Source: a virus. From it: 40,800 nucleotides of DNA. Below the pieces are notes generated by a model, which was not told the origin of the DNA, made no database searches, and worked only from the letters and a program-made list of their open reading frames with translations. Below, piece by piece: positions 1 through 4,459 of the stretch. Location: the IMG/VR virus record IMGVR_UViG_3300030098_004294, positions 1-40,800 of that record, one strand, 5' to 3'. The position numbers and the translations under genes were made by a program. The first letter of the stretch is position 1. The number at the start of each line of letters is the position of its first letter.

Positions 1-281
1 CAATTCCAATCATACCAATTCTTATGTCCATATTTCTTTAAATTGATTTTTTCTTGTGCTTTTTCTTCATCTGTGTGTGCAGGTGAAGTTATATCTAACT
101 CCTTTGGCCTTGGTATTGCTGTTTGAAACGAAAATGCTCGTTCTTTATCTACATTTATATTTTCTTTATGAAACTTGATTAATTGCTTTCTCGCTTTTTG
201 TTCAGGTTTATCACATTTTGACAATTCGTAACCTCCAGTTCCATCTTGTACTTGTAAATCGTTGTATGTCCAATTTGGCAT
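1..281 (-). CDS. Api92-like small phage protein, 3' end beyond the window
   Basis: Reading leftward from an ATG at 279-281, the frame stays open to base 1 (93 codons visible), so the C-terminus lies outside the window. The N-terminus starts M-P-N-W-T-Y-N and is followed after about 60 residues by F-S-F-Q-T-A-I-P-R-P-K-E-L. That layout (MPNW start, FxF, then a P-x-P-x-E-L segment) is typical of the Api92/YubB ferredoxin-like fold family of phages and plasmids, whose molecular role is unknown. A near-perfect SD (AAAGGAGGTG) lies just upstream and fixes the start. The gene is the most downstream member of the leftward small-gene region. Family assignment is by motif recognition and fairly secure; function is not known. 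Confidence 0.75.
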   Translation of the reverse strand, partial: MPNWTYNDLQVQDGTGGYELSKCDKPEQKARKQLIKFHKENINVDKERAFSFQTAIPRPKELDITSPAHTDEEKAQEKINLKKYGHKNWYDWN

Positions 282-301
282 TACACCTCCTTTAAAGTTT
301 A

Positions 302-389
302 TGTGAGTGCTTGAGCTTTCTTGTTATACCATATAGGATTAGCATATAGTATTACTGGGAGATTAAATCCAGATCGCAAAGCACTCACA
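302..389 (-). other. Intergenic stem closed by an 11-bp inverted repeat
   Basis: The gap between the Api92-like gene and its upstream neighbour is bounded by a perfect 11-bp inverted repeat, TGTGAGTGCTT at 302-312 and AAGCACTCACA at 379-389, with 66 bases between. A smaller CTGG/CCAG stem can form inside. A leftward transcript would fold it into an RNA of about 88 nt directly upstream of the Api92-like SD. I tested it as a tRNA and found no anticodon arm or T-loop. It may be a structured leader or small RNA; there is no U-tract, so it is not a simple terminator. Confidence 0.45.
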
Positions 390-392
390 ATT

Positions 393-578
393 TTAAGTTA
401 ACAACCTTAGTCTATTTTTTGCATAGATAATATCAGATGCTAATTGGCTATCTTCTTTATTATATCTGCCACTTAGCAACTTTTGAAATGGTATTATCTT
501 TCCATTTTTCTTATGTTTCAATATGAATAACTGTAACTCATATTTTGACATATTTCTAATTAGTTCAACATTACTCAT
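393..578 (-). CDS. Hypothetical small basic protein (61 aa)
   Basis: Unrecognised 61-residue protein, rich in Lys, Leu and Asn, with no membrane segment and no cysteines. I chose the ATG at 576-578 rather than the one at 582-584. The AGGAG at about 585-589 would abut the upstream ATG but sits six bases from the chosen one. The chosen ATG also overlaps the stop of the preceding gene as ATGA, so translation is probably coupled. It is the last of three tightly packed genes (835-939, 575-838, 393-578) that form one leftward unit downstream of the terminator at 961-986. Likely an early or host-interaction protein from its position only. Confidence 0.6.
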   Translation of the reverse strand: MSNVELIRNMSKYELQLFILKHKKNGKIIPFQKLLSGRYNKEDSQLASDIIYAKNRLRLLT

Positions 579-838
579 TTGCATCTCCTAATTATTAGTG
601 TTACATGGTCTAGCGTTTTCATTGCTTTTAAGACGCAATTTACATCATTTAAGGACATATCTTCCTTTACCTCTACATGAGTATCGCCTACACGAATATC
701 TACCTCGTATTTAGCTTTATCTATAAGCACTTCATATCCCTTTTTTCCAACGAATCTTAATAATTTCAGAATTCTCTCAAACATCCATACAATATATCCG
801 ACATATTTTGCTCTTGTTGCTGCTGTTCTTAGACTCAT
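575..838 (-). CDS. Hypothetical protein, 87 aa
   Basis: Unrecognised 87-residue protein. The first 30 residues are mixed aromatic, hydrophobic and basic (Y-V-G-Y-I-V-W-M-F then R and K residues), which could be an amphipathic or membrane-associated helix. The rest alternates beta-like hydrophobic residues with charge (for example V-D-I-R-V-G-D-T-H-V-E-V-K), like a small alpha/beta domain. The start overlaps the stop of the AT-hook gene as ATGA, and its stop overlaps the next start the same way. The three genes are therefore translationally coupled. No function can be assigned. Confidence 0.6.
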   Translation of the reverse strand: MSLRTAATRAKYVGYIVWMFERILKLLRFVGKKGYEVLIDKAKYEVDIRVGDTHVEVKEDMSLNDVNCVLKAMKTLDHVTLIIRRCK

Positions 839-939
839 CTTTTCTTCTTTCTGGGTCTACCAACAGGCTTTCTTTTGGCAATATTTACTATAACAGACCT
901 CTTTATTTCACTTAACATTTTTCTTAACGCTTTTATCAT
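835..939 (-). CDS. 34-aa AT-hook-like peptide
   Basis: Short leftward ORF, M-I-K-A-L-R-K-M-L at the start and K-R-K-P-V-G-R-P-R-K-K-K-R at the end. G-R-P flanked by basic residues is the core of the AT-hook, which binds the minor groove of AT-rich DNA. The preceding 20 residues are a short basic amphipathic helix. A strong SD (AAAGGAG) lies five bases before the ATG at 937-939. Its stop overlaps the next start (ATGA), which supports real translation. A host nucleoid-binding or transcription-modulating role is plausible but inferred; a translated leader for the downstream genes is the alternative. Confidence 0.55.
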   Translation of the reverse strand: MIKALRKMLSEIKRSVIVNIAKRKPVGRPRKKKR

Positions 940-960
940 TACATCTCCTTTAATAGCTAT

Positions 961-986
961 AAAAAAAGGAGAGCCTGAGCTCTCCC
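961..986 (-). terminator. Intrinsic terminator after the coiled-coil gene
   Basis: In the leftward transcript, GGAGAGC and GCTCTCC pair around a TCAG loop (stem bases 968-974 and 979-985), followed by a run of seven U (961-967). It lies 24 bases beyond the stop of the gene at 1010-1255 and separates it from the AT-hook gene. The TCAG-type loop and GAGA stem recur in the terminators at 1276-1303 and 1966-1995. Confidence 0.85.
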
Positions 987-1009
987 TTGGGATTGAGGAT
1001 AAAGAAGTG

Positions 1010-1255
1010 CTATGAGCTCTTCTTTACTATCGGAGATTGTAATTTGTACTTATCTACAAATTCAATTATTGAGGACATTGTCTCTGAAAGTTTACTTTTT
1101 GAGCTTGATAGCTCTAATACTTTAGCTGTAAGCTTTTTATTTTCTTCTATAAGCTTTTTATTCTTTTCTTTAATAACATCATTTTTCACTTTAAGCTTTT
1201 CAACCTCTAGCTCTAAATCTGTTACTTTTTCTGTTTTATTTGGAAATATATCCAT
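1010..1255 (-). CDS. Small coiled-coil protein (81 aa)
   Basis: Unrecognised. From about residue 8 to 60 the sequence is a Lys/Glu/Leu-rich heptad pattern (L-E-L-E-V-E-K-L-K-V-K-N), predicting a parallel coiled coil. The C-terminal 20 residues leave the heptad pattern. An AGGAG lies five bases before the ATG. The gene is bracketed by its own terminator on each side (961-986 downstream, 1276-1303 upstream), so it must be transcribed from a promoter in the short gap or by read-through. Function unknown. Confidence 0.65.
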   Translation of the reverse strand: MDIFPNKTEKVTDLELEVEKLKVKNDVIKEKNKKLIEENKKLTAKVLELSSSKSKLSETMSSIIEFVDKYKLQSPIVKKSS

Positions 1256-1275
1256 TTATACTCCTATGATTAATC

Positions 1276-1303
1276 AAAAAAAAAGGAGAACCTGAGTTCT
1301 CCT
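1276..1303 (-). terminator. Intrinsic terminator, TCAG loop
   Basis: Stem AGGAGAAC/GTTCTCCT (1284-1291 with 1296-1303), four-base TCAG loop in the leftward RNA, then eight U (1276-1283). It lies immediately downstream of the stop of the gene at 1309-1479. Stem and loop are almost the same as at 1966-1995. Confidence 0.88.
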
Positions 1304-1308
1304 GAAAG

Positions 1309-1479
1309 CTATTTAACTTTTCTTGTAGTCAATCTTAAATTGTATACCTCTGCTACACCTTGCTCTACCATTCTTAGACCATTTAAATATATCTCGTGAT
1401 ATATACCATTTTTAGGTCTTTTTCTAACGATTCTATGACTACCTTCTTTTTGATAACCAATAATATCATATTTTCTCAT
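1309..1479 (-). CDS. Hypothetical basic protein (56 aa)
   Basis: ATG at 1477-1479 preceded by AAGGAG. The 56-residue product is rich in Arg, Lys and Tyr (starts M-R-K-Y-D-I-I-G-Y-Q; middle N-G-I-Y-H-E-I-Y-L-N-G-L-R), with alternating hydrophobic residues that suggest a small beta sheet. It has no similarity I recognise. The gene follows a 490-base non-coding leader full of hairpins and ends at a strong terminator. It is thus the only protein encoded between the terminators at 1966-1995 and 1276-1303. Confidence 0.6.
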   Translation of the reverse strand: MRKYDIIGYQKEGSHRIVRKRPKNGIYHEIYLNGLRMVEQGVAEVYNLRLTTRKVK

Positions 1480-1967
1480 GGAACTCCTTTTTTAATATTG
1501 TGGGAACTTGTGCAGGATTAGATTATCACCTGCAAGATACCGCTCTTATTTGTGCGACTAAACACTACATTATCTTTCCCAGAAACATGTCTTTCTACAC
1601 TTATAGGTGCTTGCAACACTCTACATCGTGCAAGTCTATCACAGACACTGGAAAATGTATACTACCATAGAGGATGGATTATAGTATACTTAATAACGGT
1701 AAAAGACTAATCGTCTCTATTTATAGTTTTTCTCGGGATCTACTAACAACGCTGATTAATGCTTCACTCCACCATTTGGCTTTGTGCGACTACAACGCCT
1801 GTTGCTATACCTGCATGCTATCTTCTTACACTACTTTACACAGGTTTACAAGTTCTATATGCTTAATAGCTGATATCTAAACTATTTAACATATTGCTCC
1901 ACAATAAATTAAAAACTTTTGTGACCTAAATAAGGGAGAAACTGTACTATACTTTATGAATGTACTA
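1480..1967 (-). other. Non-coding block with multiple hairpins
   Basis: About 490 bases with no convincing gene. The only long frame, 1674-1880 on the + strand, has AGAGG directly abutting its ATG and an atypical Cys/Ser/Thr-rich product. Several stems can form: TGGGAA/TTCCCA (1501-1506 with 1576-1581) enclosing CAGG/CCTG; CTTGCA/TGCAAG (1610-1615 with 1629-1634) extended by ATAG/CTAT; and GTATACTA/TAGTATAC (1657-1664 with 1682-1689) enclosing CCAT/ATGG. The string TGTGCGACTA occurs twice (1551 and about 1784). The block lies between a terminator and a gene, so it may be a long structured 5' leader or a processed RNA. I see no tRNA cloverleaf. Confidence 0.5.
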
Positions 1968-1995
1968 AAAAAGAGGAGAACCTGGGTTCTCCTCT
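1966..1995 (-). terminator. Strong intrinsic terminator
   Basis: A ten-base-pair stem AGAGGAGAAC/GTTCTCCTCT (1972-1981 with 1986-1995), CCAG loop in the leftward RNA, then a U-run at 1967-1971. It lies just past the stop of the gene at 2004-2306. Confidence 0.9.
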
Positions 1996-2003
1996 GTAGG
2001 ATG

Positions 2004-2306
2004 CTACTTAGATGATAAAACGCTCAAATCAAATGTATTATTGAGCTTGTTTCTATAAACTCTCCAAGATTCACCACTCTTTGATTCCCTAACATCTCCT
2101 CTAAACTGAAGATGATTCGCAATAGCTTGAGCTTTCTGTTCTGAAATCTCCTGCGTATTACCATCTGAATCTTCGAATGTCTTACGAATTGTAAAGTAAT
2201 CACAATCTGTAGGAGCTGAATTAGGTTCTGAACTATATAAAGGCTTATCCCAAGATTTGTCTGAGAATTGACCTTCTGTAGTTTTCCAATAAGAAATAGG
2301 TATCAT
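2004..2306 (-). CDS. Hypothetical protein, 100 aa
   Basis: Unrecognised soluble protein of 100 residues, acidic and rich in Ser, Thr, Asp and aromatic residues. It begins M-I-P-I-S-Y-W-K-T-T-E-G-Q-F-S and has no membrane segment. A full AGGAGG lies seven bases before the ATG. The promoter-proximal leader (about 2310-2420) contains an AAAGC/GCTTT stem and an ACTCCTTTAT string resembling the repeated inter-gene element. A ten-base-pair terminator follows the gene. Likely an early host-takeover protein by position only. Confidence 0.62.
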   Translation of the reverse strand: MIPISYWKTTEGQFSDKSWDKPLYSSEPNSAPTDCDYFTIRKTFEDSDGNTQEISEQKAQAIANHLQFRGDVRESKSGESWRVYRNKLNNTFDLSVLSSK

Positions 2307-2420
2307 AATGAATACCTCCTATGTTAGTTATAGATTAATTACTAAAAATAAAGGAGTAAAAGCTTGTAGTTCTCAGGCTTTAGTGAAAGTAGGCTCTATT
2401 GTGAGCAATAATAAGGGGGT

Positions 2421-2447
2421 TAAAAATAAAGGAGATTACTCTCCTTT
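2421..2447 (-). terminator. Terminator whose loop carries the stop codon
   Basis: AAAGGAGA and TCTCCTTT pair (2428-2435 with 2440-2447), followed by A-UUUUU in the leftward RNA. The loop GTAA (2436-2439) contains the UAA stop of the gene at 2436-2603, so its last codons build the stem. Confidence 0.85.
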
Positions 2448-2603
2448 ATCTGTTTTGAATTTTACATCTCTGAAGTGTGCTTTTGTATCTATATAAATAT
2501 CCTCTTCAATGTTGTCAATCTTTTCCTCAATCTTTTTTATTCTATCTAGTATTTGATTTATAAGAAAATATGCTGTATCTATTCTTTCCTCTTGTGAGCT
2601 CAT
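2436..2603 (-). CDS. Short acidic coiled-coil protein (55 aa)
   Basis: ATG at 2601-2603, preceded by AAAGGAGG. The product starts M-S-S-Q-E-E-R-I-D-T and carries a heptad-like stretch (I-L-D-R-I-K-K-I-E-E-K-I-D-N-I-E-E-D-I), a short coiled coil likely to oligomerise. The final residues D-K-G-E and the stop are encoded inside the terminator stem-loop. Function unknown. Confidence comes from the strong SD and the neat fit between two terminators. Confidence 0.62.
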   Translation of the reverse strand: MSSQEERIDTAYFLINQILDRIKKIEEKIDNIEEDIYIDTKAHFRDVKFKTDKGE

Positions 2604-2624
2604 TTTGCCTCCTTTTAATTGAAC

Positions 2625-2650
2625 TAAAAAAAAGGGAGACTAAGCTCCCT
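2625..2650 (-). terminator. Intrinsic terminator
   Basis: AGGGAG/CTCCCT stem (2633-2638 with 2645-2650), six-base loop, then at least seven U (2626-2632). It lies eight bases past the stop of the gene at 2658-2834. Confidence 0.85.
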
Positions 2651-2657
2651 AATTTGT

Positions 2658-2834
2658 TTAATGTTCTCTCATACCTGCTAATACTTGCATTTTATTACAT
2701 ACTTGAAATGCTTTATCCTCAGAATGAGTTTCTAAATATACTGTTCCCTTACTACCGACTACTCTATACTTAGTATGATATTCAGGGAATGTTGTTGTTT
2801 CATTAACCGATTTAACTTGTATAATATGATACAT
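2658..2834 (-). CDS. Hypothetical protein, 58 aa
   Basis: I chose the ATG at 2832-2834 (M-Y-H-I-I-Q-V-K) because GGAG sits upstream at good spacing. The region before it aligns with the repeated promoter-like element (CTCCT, ATGTATA, GGAG), so an ATG inside that element, giving eight more residues, is unlikely to be the start. The product alternates hydrophobic and charged residues (T-K-Y-R-V-V-G-S-K-G-T-V-Y-L-E-T) and then has a helix (D-K-A-F-Q-V-C-N-K-M), resembling a small beta-beta-alpha domain. No family recognised. Confidence 0.62.
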   Translation of the reverse strand: MYHIIQVKSVNETTTFPEYHTKYRVVGSKGTVYLETHSEDKAFQVCNKMQVLAGMREH

Positions 2835-2861
2835 TACCATCTCCATTTTGTTATACATAAA

Positions 2862-2893
2862 GGAGAGAAAAGAATAGGATTTACCTACTCTTT
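2862..2893 (-). terminator. Terminator overlapping the membrane-peptide stop
   Basis: AAAGAGTAGG pairs with CCTATTCTTT (2884-2893 with 2869-2878, one G-U pair), followed by U-rich bases. The five-base loop holds the UAA stop (2881-2883) of the 32-residue membrane peptide. Confidence 0.8.
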
Positions 2894-2979
2894 GCCCTTT
2901 TGTGAAATACTGCTACGCATATAGCAAAAATAGCTATATATATCATCAGACCTAAATAAACGAACAATATGTATTGCAT
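2881..2979 (-). CDS. 32-aa single-span membrane peptide
   Basis: ATG at 2977-2979 with AAGGA upstream. After M-Q-Y-I-L-F-V-Y-L the peptide continues through about 22 hydrophobic residues and ends H-K-R-A-K-S-R. One transmembrane helix with a basic cytoplasmic tail is expected by the positive-inside rule. Its stop codon sits in the terminator loop, and the promoter-like element precedes it, as for its neighbours. Small membrane peptides in phage early regions often modify the host envelope or exclude other phages, but no specific role can be read here. Confidence 0.55.
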   Translation of the reverse strand: MQYILFVYLGLMIYIAIFAICVAVFHKRAKSR

Positions 2980-3007
2980 ATTTTTTCCTTATTTATCTAT
3001 ATATAAA

Positions 3008-3036
3008 GGAGAAAAGAAGGCTTTTACACCTTCTTC
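3008..3036 (-). terminator. Terminator with stop codon in loop
   Basis: AAGAAGG/CCTTCTT stem (3029-3035 with 3014-3020 on the leftward RNA), eight-base loop including the UAA of the gene at 3024-3236 (3024-3026), then UUUUC. Confidence 0.75.
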
Positions 3037-3236
3037 TCTTTTGGTAGCATACTCTCTAAGTATTTATCATACTCTTCTTGTAGCATCTGTTCTATATCGA
3101 AATCTAGCTCTCTATCTGCTCCTGTTTCTGCCCACTTTATCTCTAACTCATCAATATTATCCTCACACCATTTAATAAATCGTCTCTCTTCTAGTTCTCG
3201 CATAAACTCACTGATTCCTACGCTGATATGTTCCAT
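3024..3236 (-). CDS. Acidic hypothetical protein, 70 aa
   Basis: Very acidic 70-residue protein (I-D-E-L-E-I-K-W-A-E-T-G-A-D-R-E-L-D-F-D-I-E), predicted mostly helical, with a basic end (P-K-E-K-K-V). GGAGG lies six bases upstream of the ATG. The promoter-like element at 3251-3266 precedes it. Small acidic early phage proteins can mimic DNA or bind basic host proteins; that is speculation here. The last codons and the stop form part of the downstream terminator. Confidence 0.62.
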   Translation of the reverse strand: MEHISVGISEFMRELEERRFIKWCEDNIDELEIKWAETGADRELDFDIEQMLQEEYDKYLESMLPKEKKV

Positions 3237-3265
3237 TATACCTCCATTTATTTATACATTAAGGA

Positions 3266-3290
3266 GAAAAAGAGAGCTATTACGCCCTCT
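3266..3290 (-). terminator. Terminator with stop codon in loop
   Basis: AGAGGGC pairs with GCTCTCT (one G-U pair), loop GTAATA containing the UAA of the gene at 3280-3570, followed by UUUUC. Its loop is identical to that of the terminator at 3611-3640. Confidence 0.82.
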
Positions 3291-3570
3291 TCTCTAGTTT
3301 AATGGACAATTTTGGTACCTTAAGCAATAGTTTACGATACCAAGGTATGTTTGCCTTAGCTCTGGATAACTTATACCTTAAATTAGCTATTTCATCACAA
3401 AGCTCATTTATCTTATCGTCTTTAGTATACAATTCCTTGGTTAAGTCATCATTTACTTTAGATAAAGAGCAAAGTAAACTATTAGCTATGCTTAAGTTAT
3501 CTTCAGGACTAAAAACATATGGCTTATCCATATCACATATTCTTACATCTTGATAGTGTTTATTATTCAT
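3280..3570 (-). CDS. Hypothetical coiled-coil-containing protein, 96 aa
   Basis: Unrecognised 96-residue protein. The N-terminal 35 residues are mixed; residues of about 38-75 form a charged heptad-rich helix (L-T-K-E-L-Y-T-K-D-D-K-I-N-E-L-C-D-E-I), followed by a basic tail. GAGG precedes the ATG at acceptable spacing, weaker than in its neighbours. Unlike them, its leader after the ATGTATA element is longer (about 40 bases) and the SD does not face the CTCCT. Its C-terminal E-K-R-A and stop codon are built into the terminator. Confidence 0.6.
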   Translation of the reverse strand: MNNKHYQDVRICDMDKPYVFSPEDNLSIANSLLCSLSKVNDDLTKELYTKDDKINELCDEIANLRYKLSRAKANIPWYRKLLLKVPKLSIKLEKRA

Positions 3571-3610
3571 TTGTTACCTCACTTGTTATTGAAATTTACT
3601 ATACATTTAG

Positions 3611-3640
3611 GAGAAAAAGAAGGCTATTACGCCCTCTTTC
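3611..3640 (-). terminator. Terminator with stop codon in loop
   Basis: GAAAGAGGGC pairs with GCCTTCTTTT-type bases including G-U pairs. The loop GTAATA holds the UAA (3627-3629) of the gene at 3627-3854, followed by U-rich sequence. Confidence 0.8.
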
Positions 3641-3854
3641 TCTTTAAAGTATCTTTCATATCATTAATATCCATTTTCATACTTTGTTCTAAATGCCTTA
3701 CTATTAAATCTAAAGCTTCATCTCTTTTGTGAAGCTCAGGACCATAGTATTGCATTAATACATTATGTACAATAGTTCTTATGTAAGATGTACTAAATAC
3801 AACAGGATTACTTAGATTATCTATAATCGCTTTCATTATTTCTTTATCATTCAT
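3627..3854 (-). CDS. Hypothetical helical protein, 75 aa
   Basis: Unrecognised. It begins M-N-D-K-E-I-M-K-A-I-I-D-N-L and ends K-R-K-R-A, and looks all-helical with a basic tail. TAGGAG lies five to six bases before the ATG. The upstream leader is the best copy of the repeated element (TGTATAAATAAAT), where CTCCTA faces TAGGAG and could hide the SD in a hairpin. Its stop is in the terminator loop. It is the first long protein gene of the leftward train from the divergent promoter. Confidence 0.62.
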   Translation of the reverse strand: MNDKEIMKAIIDNLSNPVVFSTSYIRTIVHNVLMQYYGPELHKRDEALDLIVRHLEQSMKMDINDMKDTLKRKRA

Positions 3855-3883
3855 AACAACTCCTATTTATTTATACATTTAGG

Positions 3884-3913
3884 AGAAAAAAAGAGGTAGG
3901 TTTACACCTCTTT
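3884..3913 (-). terminator. Terminator ending the hairpin-rich leader
   Basis: AAAGAGGT/ACCTCTTT stem (3906-3913 with 3890-3897), loop with the UAA of a six-codon ORF, then seven U (3886-3889 and beyond). It would end transcripts that start at the divergent promoter before they reach the first long gene. Confidence 0.85.
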
Positions 3914-3922
3914 CGTTATCAC
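3902..3922 (-). CDS. Possible 6-aa leader peptide (MITKEV)
   Basis: A GTG at 3920-3922 follows a perfect AGGAGG by eight bases and opens six codons (M-I-T-K-E-V) ending in a UAA within the loop of the adjacent terminator. Leader peptide followed by terminator is the layout of an attenuator, although no run of one amino acid points to a specific signal. It could equally be the remnant of a deleted gene, since neighbours end with the same stop-in-loop design. Confidence 0.3.
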   Translation of the reverse strand: MITKEV

Positions 3923-4159
3923 AAGGATAACCTCCTATGGTCGCTCTTGTTTTGTTATTATCAACCAACTAATACTTGTGTCACCACTACAAGCGTTACT
4001 CTGTTGGAATCACGAACTATACAAGTCGTCACCTGTATAGAAAATACTATCTTCAGAGTCCGATAGTATTATGGAATGTACGCAAGCATACAATCCATCT
4101 GTCTATACATAAAGGAGTATATGCTACTAACTAATAGTATGGATTTATGAATAATGTGT
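3923..4159 (-). other. Non-coding hairpin-rich leader
   Basis: No gene is visible here. The leftward transcript from the promoter at 4166-4194 would contain an eight-base-pair hairpin ATACTATC/GATAGTAT (4062-4069 with 4044-4051), a seven-base-pair hairpin CTATACA/TGTATAG (4034-4040 with 4017-4023), and a CCAAC/GTTGG stem enclosing CTTGT/ACAAG further on, before reaching AGGAGG and the terminator. It looks like a small structured RNA of about 250 nt or a long attenuator leader. I saw no tRNA features. Confidence 0.5.
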
Positions 4160-4165
4160 GTGTAT

Positions 4166-4194
4166 ATAGTATGATGTGTGGACAGTAGAGTCAA
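4166..4194 (-). promoter_or_regulatory. Sigma70-like leftward promoter
   Basis: In the leftward direction TTGACT (4189-4194), a 17-base spacer and TACTAT (4166-4171) fit a bacterial housekeeping promoter, with a start near 4159. It would drive the non-coding leader and, through terminator read-through, the small-gene train. The best -35 in the intergenic regions I examined. Confidence 0.65.
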
Positions 4195-4195
4195 T

Positions 4196-4386
4196 ACTCT
4201 TTGCTCATCTCTGCAGAGGGCAGTCCGTCAGGACTGGGGACTGCGAGCTATGAGCGGGGTGGGATTCTTCTGTCCTCTCGACTGGACTCGATGTCCAGGA
4301 GGGAGGACTTTGAATCAAATCGTTTGAACTCAACGGATTAAAGACCCGCCAACCCGATTCAACGGGGGGTAGGGTCTTAATCTACC
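4196..4386. other. GC-rich nested-hairpin element in the divergent region
   Basis: This block is clearly richer in G and C than its surroundings and contains no ORF with an SD. Nested stems: GCTCAT/ATGAGC (4203-4208 with 4250-4255) enclosing the palindrome CTCTGCAGAG and CAGTCC/GGACTG (4221-4226 with 4231-4236); GTCCTCTC/GGGAGGAC (4272-4279 with 4301-4308) enclosing CTGGAC/GTCCAG; TCAAA/TTTGA (4315-4319 with 4323-4327); and GATTAAAGACCC/GGGTCTTAATC (4336-4347 with 4372-4382, one bulge) enclosing CCCG/CGGG. It lies between two divergent promoters and adjacent to the terminase operon. Candidates: structured RNA with its own promoter, replication origin, or packaging site. Confidence 0.6.
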
Positions 4387-4423
4387 TCTCTCATACAATC
4401 TACAAATATTTTTCAGAATTAAT

Positions 4424-4453
4424 TTGGAATCAGGTATGCTGTAATATTATACT
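4424..4453 (+). promoter_or_regulatory. Rightward promoter, probably leaderless
   Basis: TTGGAA (4424-4429), an 18-base spacer and TATACT (4448-4453) make a reasonable housekeeping-type promoter. The -10 ends six bases before the ATG at 4460, so the predicted start falls on or next to the initiation codon. Confidence 0.5.
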
Positions 4454-4459
4454 TATAGT

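Larger units (their letters stand above)
2851..4117 (-). repeat. Six dispersed copies of a promoter-like element
   Basis: The motif TATACAT(W)AGGAG on the + strand (leftward reading CTCCT, two to three A/T, ATGTATA, then often AATAAAT) occurs at about 2851-2866, 2996-3011 (TATATAT variant), 3251-3266, 3599-3613, 3866-3885 and 4104-4117. Each of the first five directly follows a terminator U-run and precedes a gene. Two copies contain TATAAATA exactly. There is no consistent -35 box. Read as a promoter element for the leftward train; a leader element acting on translation is the alternative. Confidence 0.6.

Noticed and set aside
302-389. Possible tRNA from the closing stem
   Set aside because: Neither strand gives a normal anticodon arm or a T-loop such as TTCRA.
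1674-1880. Open frame of 68 codons on the + strand
   Set aside because: AGAGG touches the ATG without spacing, the composition is unlike its neighbours, and it runs against the local gene direction through strong RNA stems.
2851-4117. T4-type late promoters (TATAAATA)
   Set aside because: Only two copies match exactly, and no T4-like late sigma factor is seen in the window; kept only as a similarity.
3923-4160. Possible tRNA array on the minus strand
   Set aside because: Hairpins are isolated, with loops of eight to ten bases; there are no cloverleaf sets and no T-loop motif.
4196-4386. Group I intron or hammerhead ribozyme
   Set aside because: No P7-like core, no CUGANGA with GAAA, and no split exon around it.
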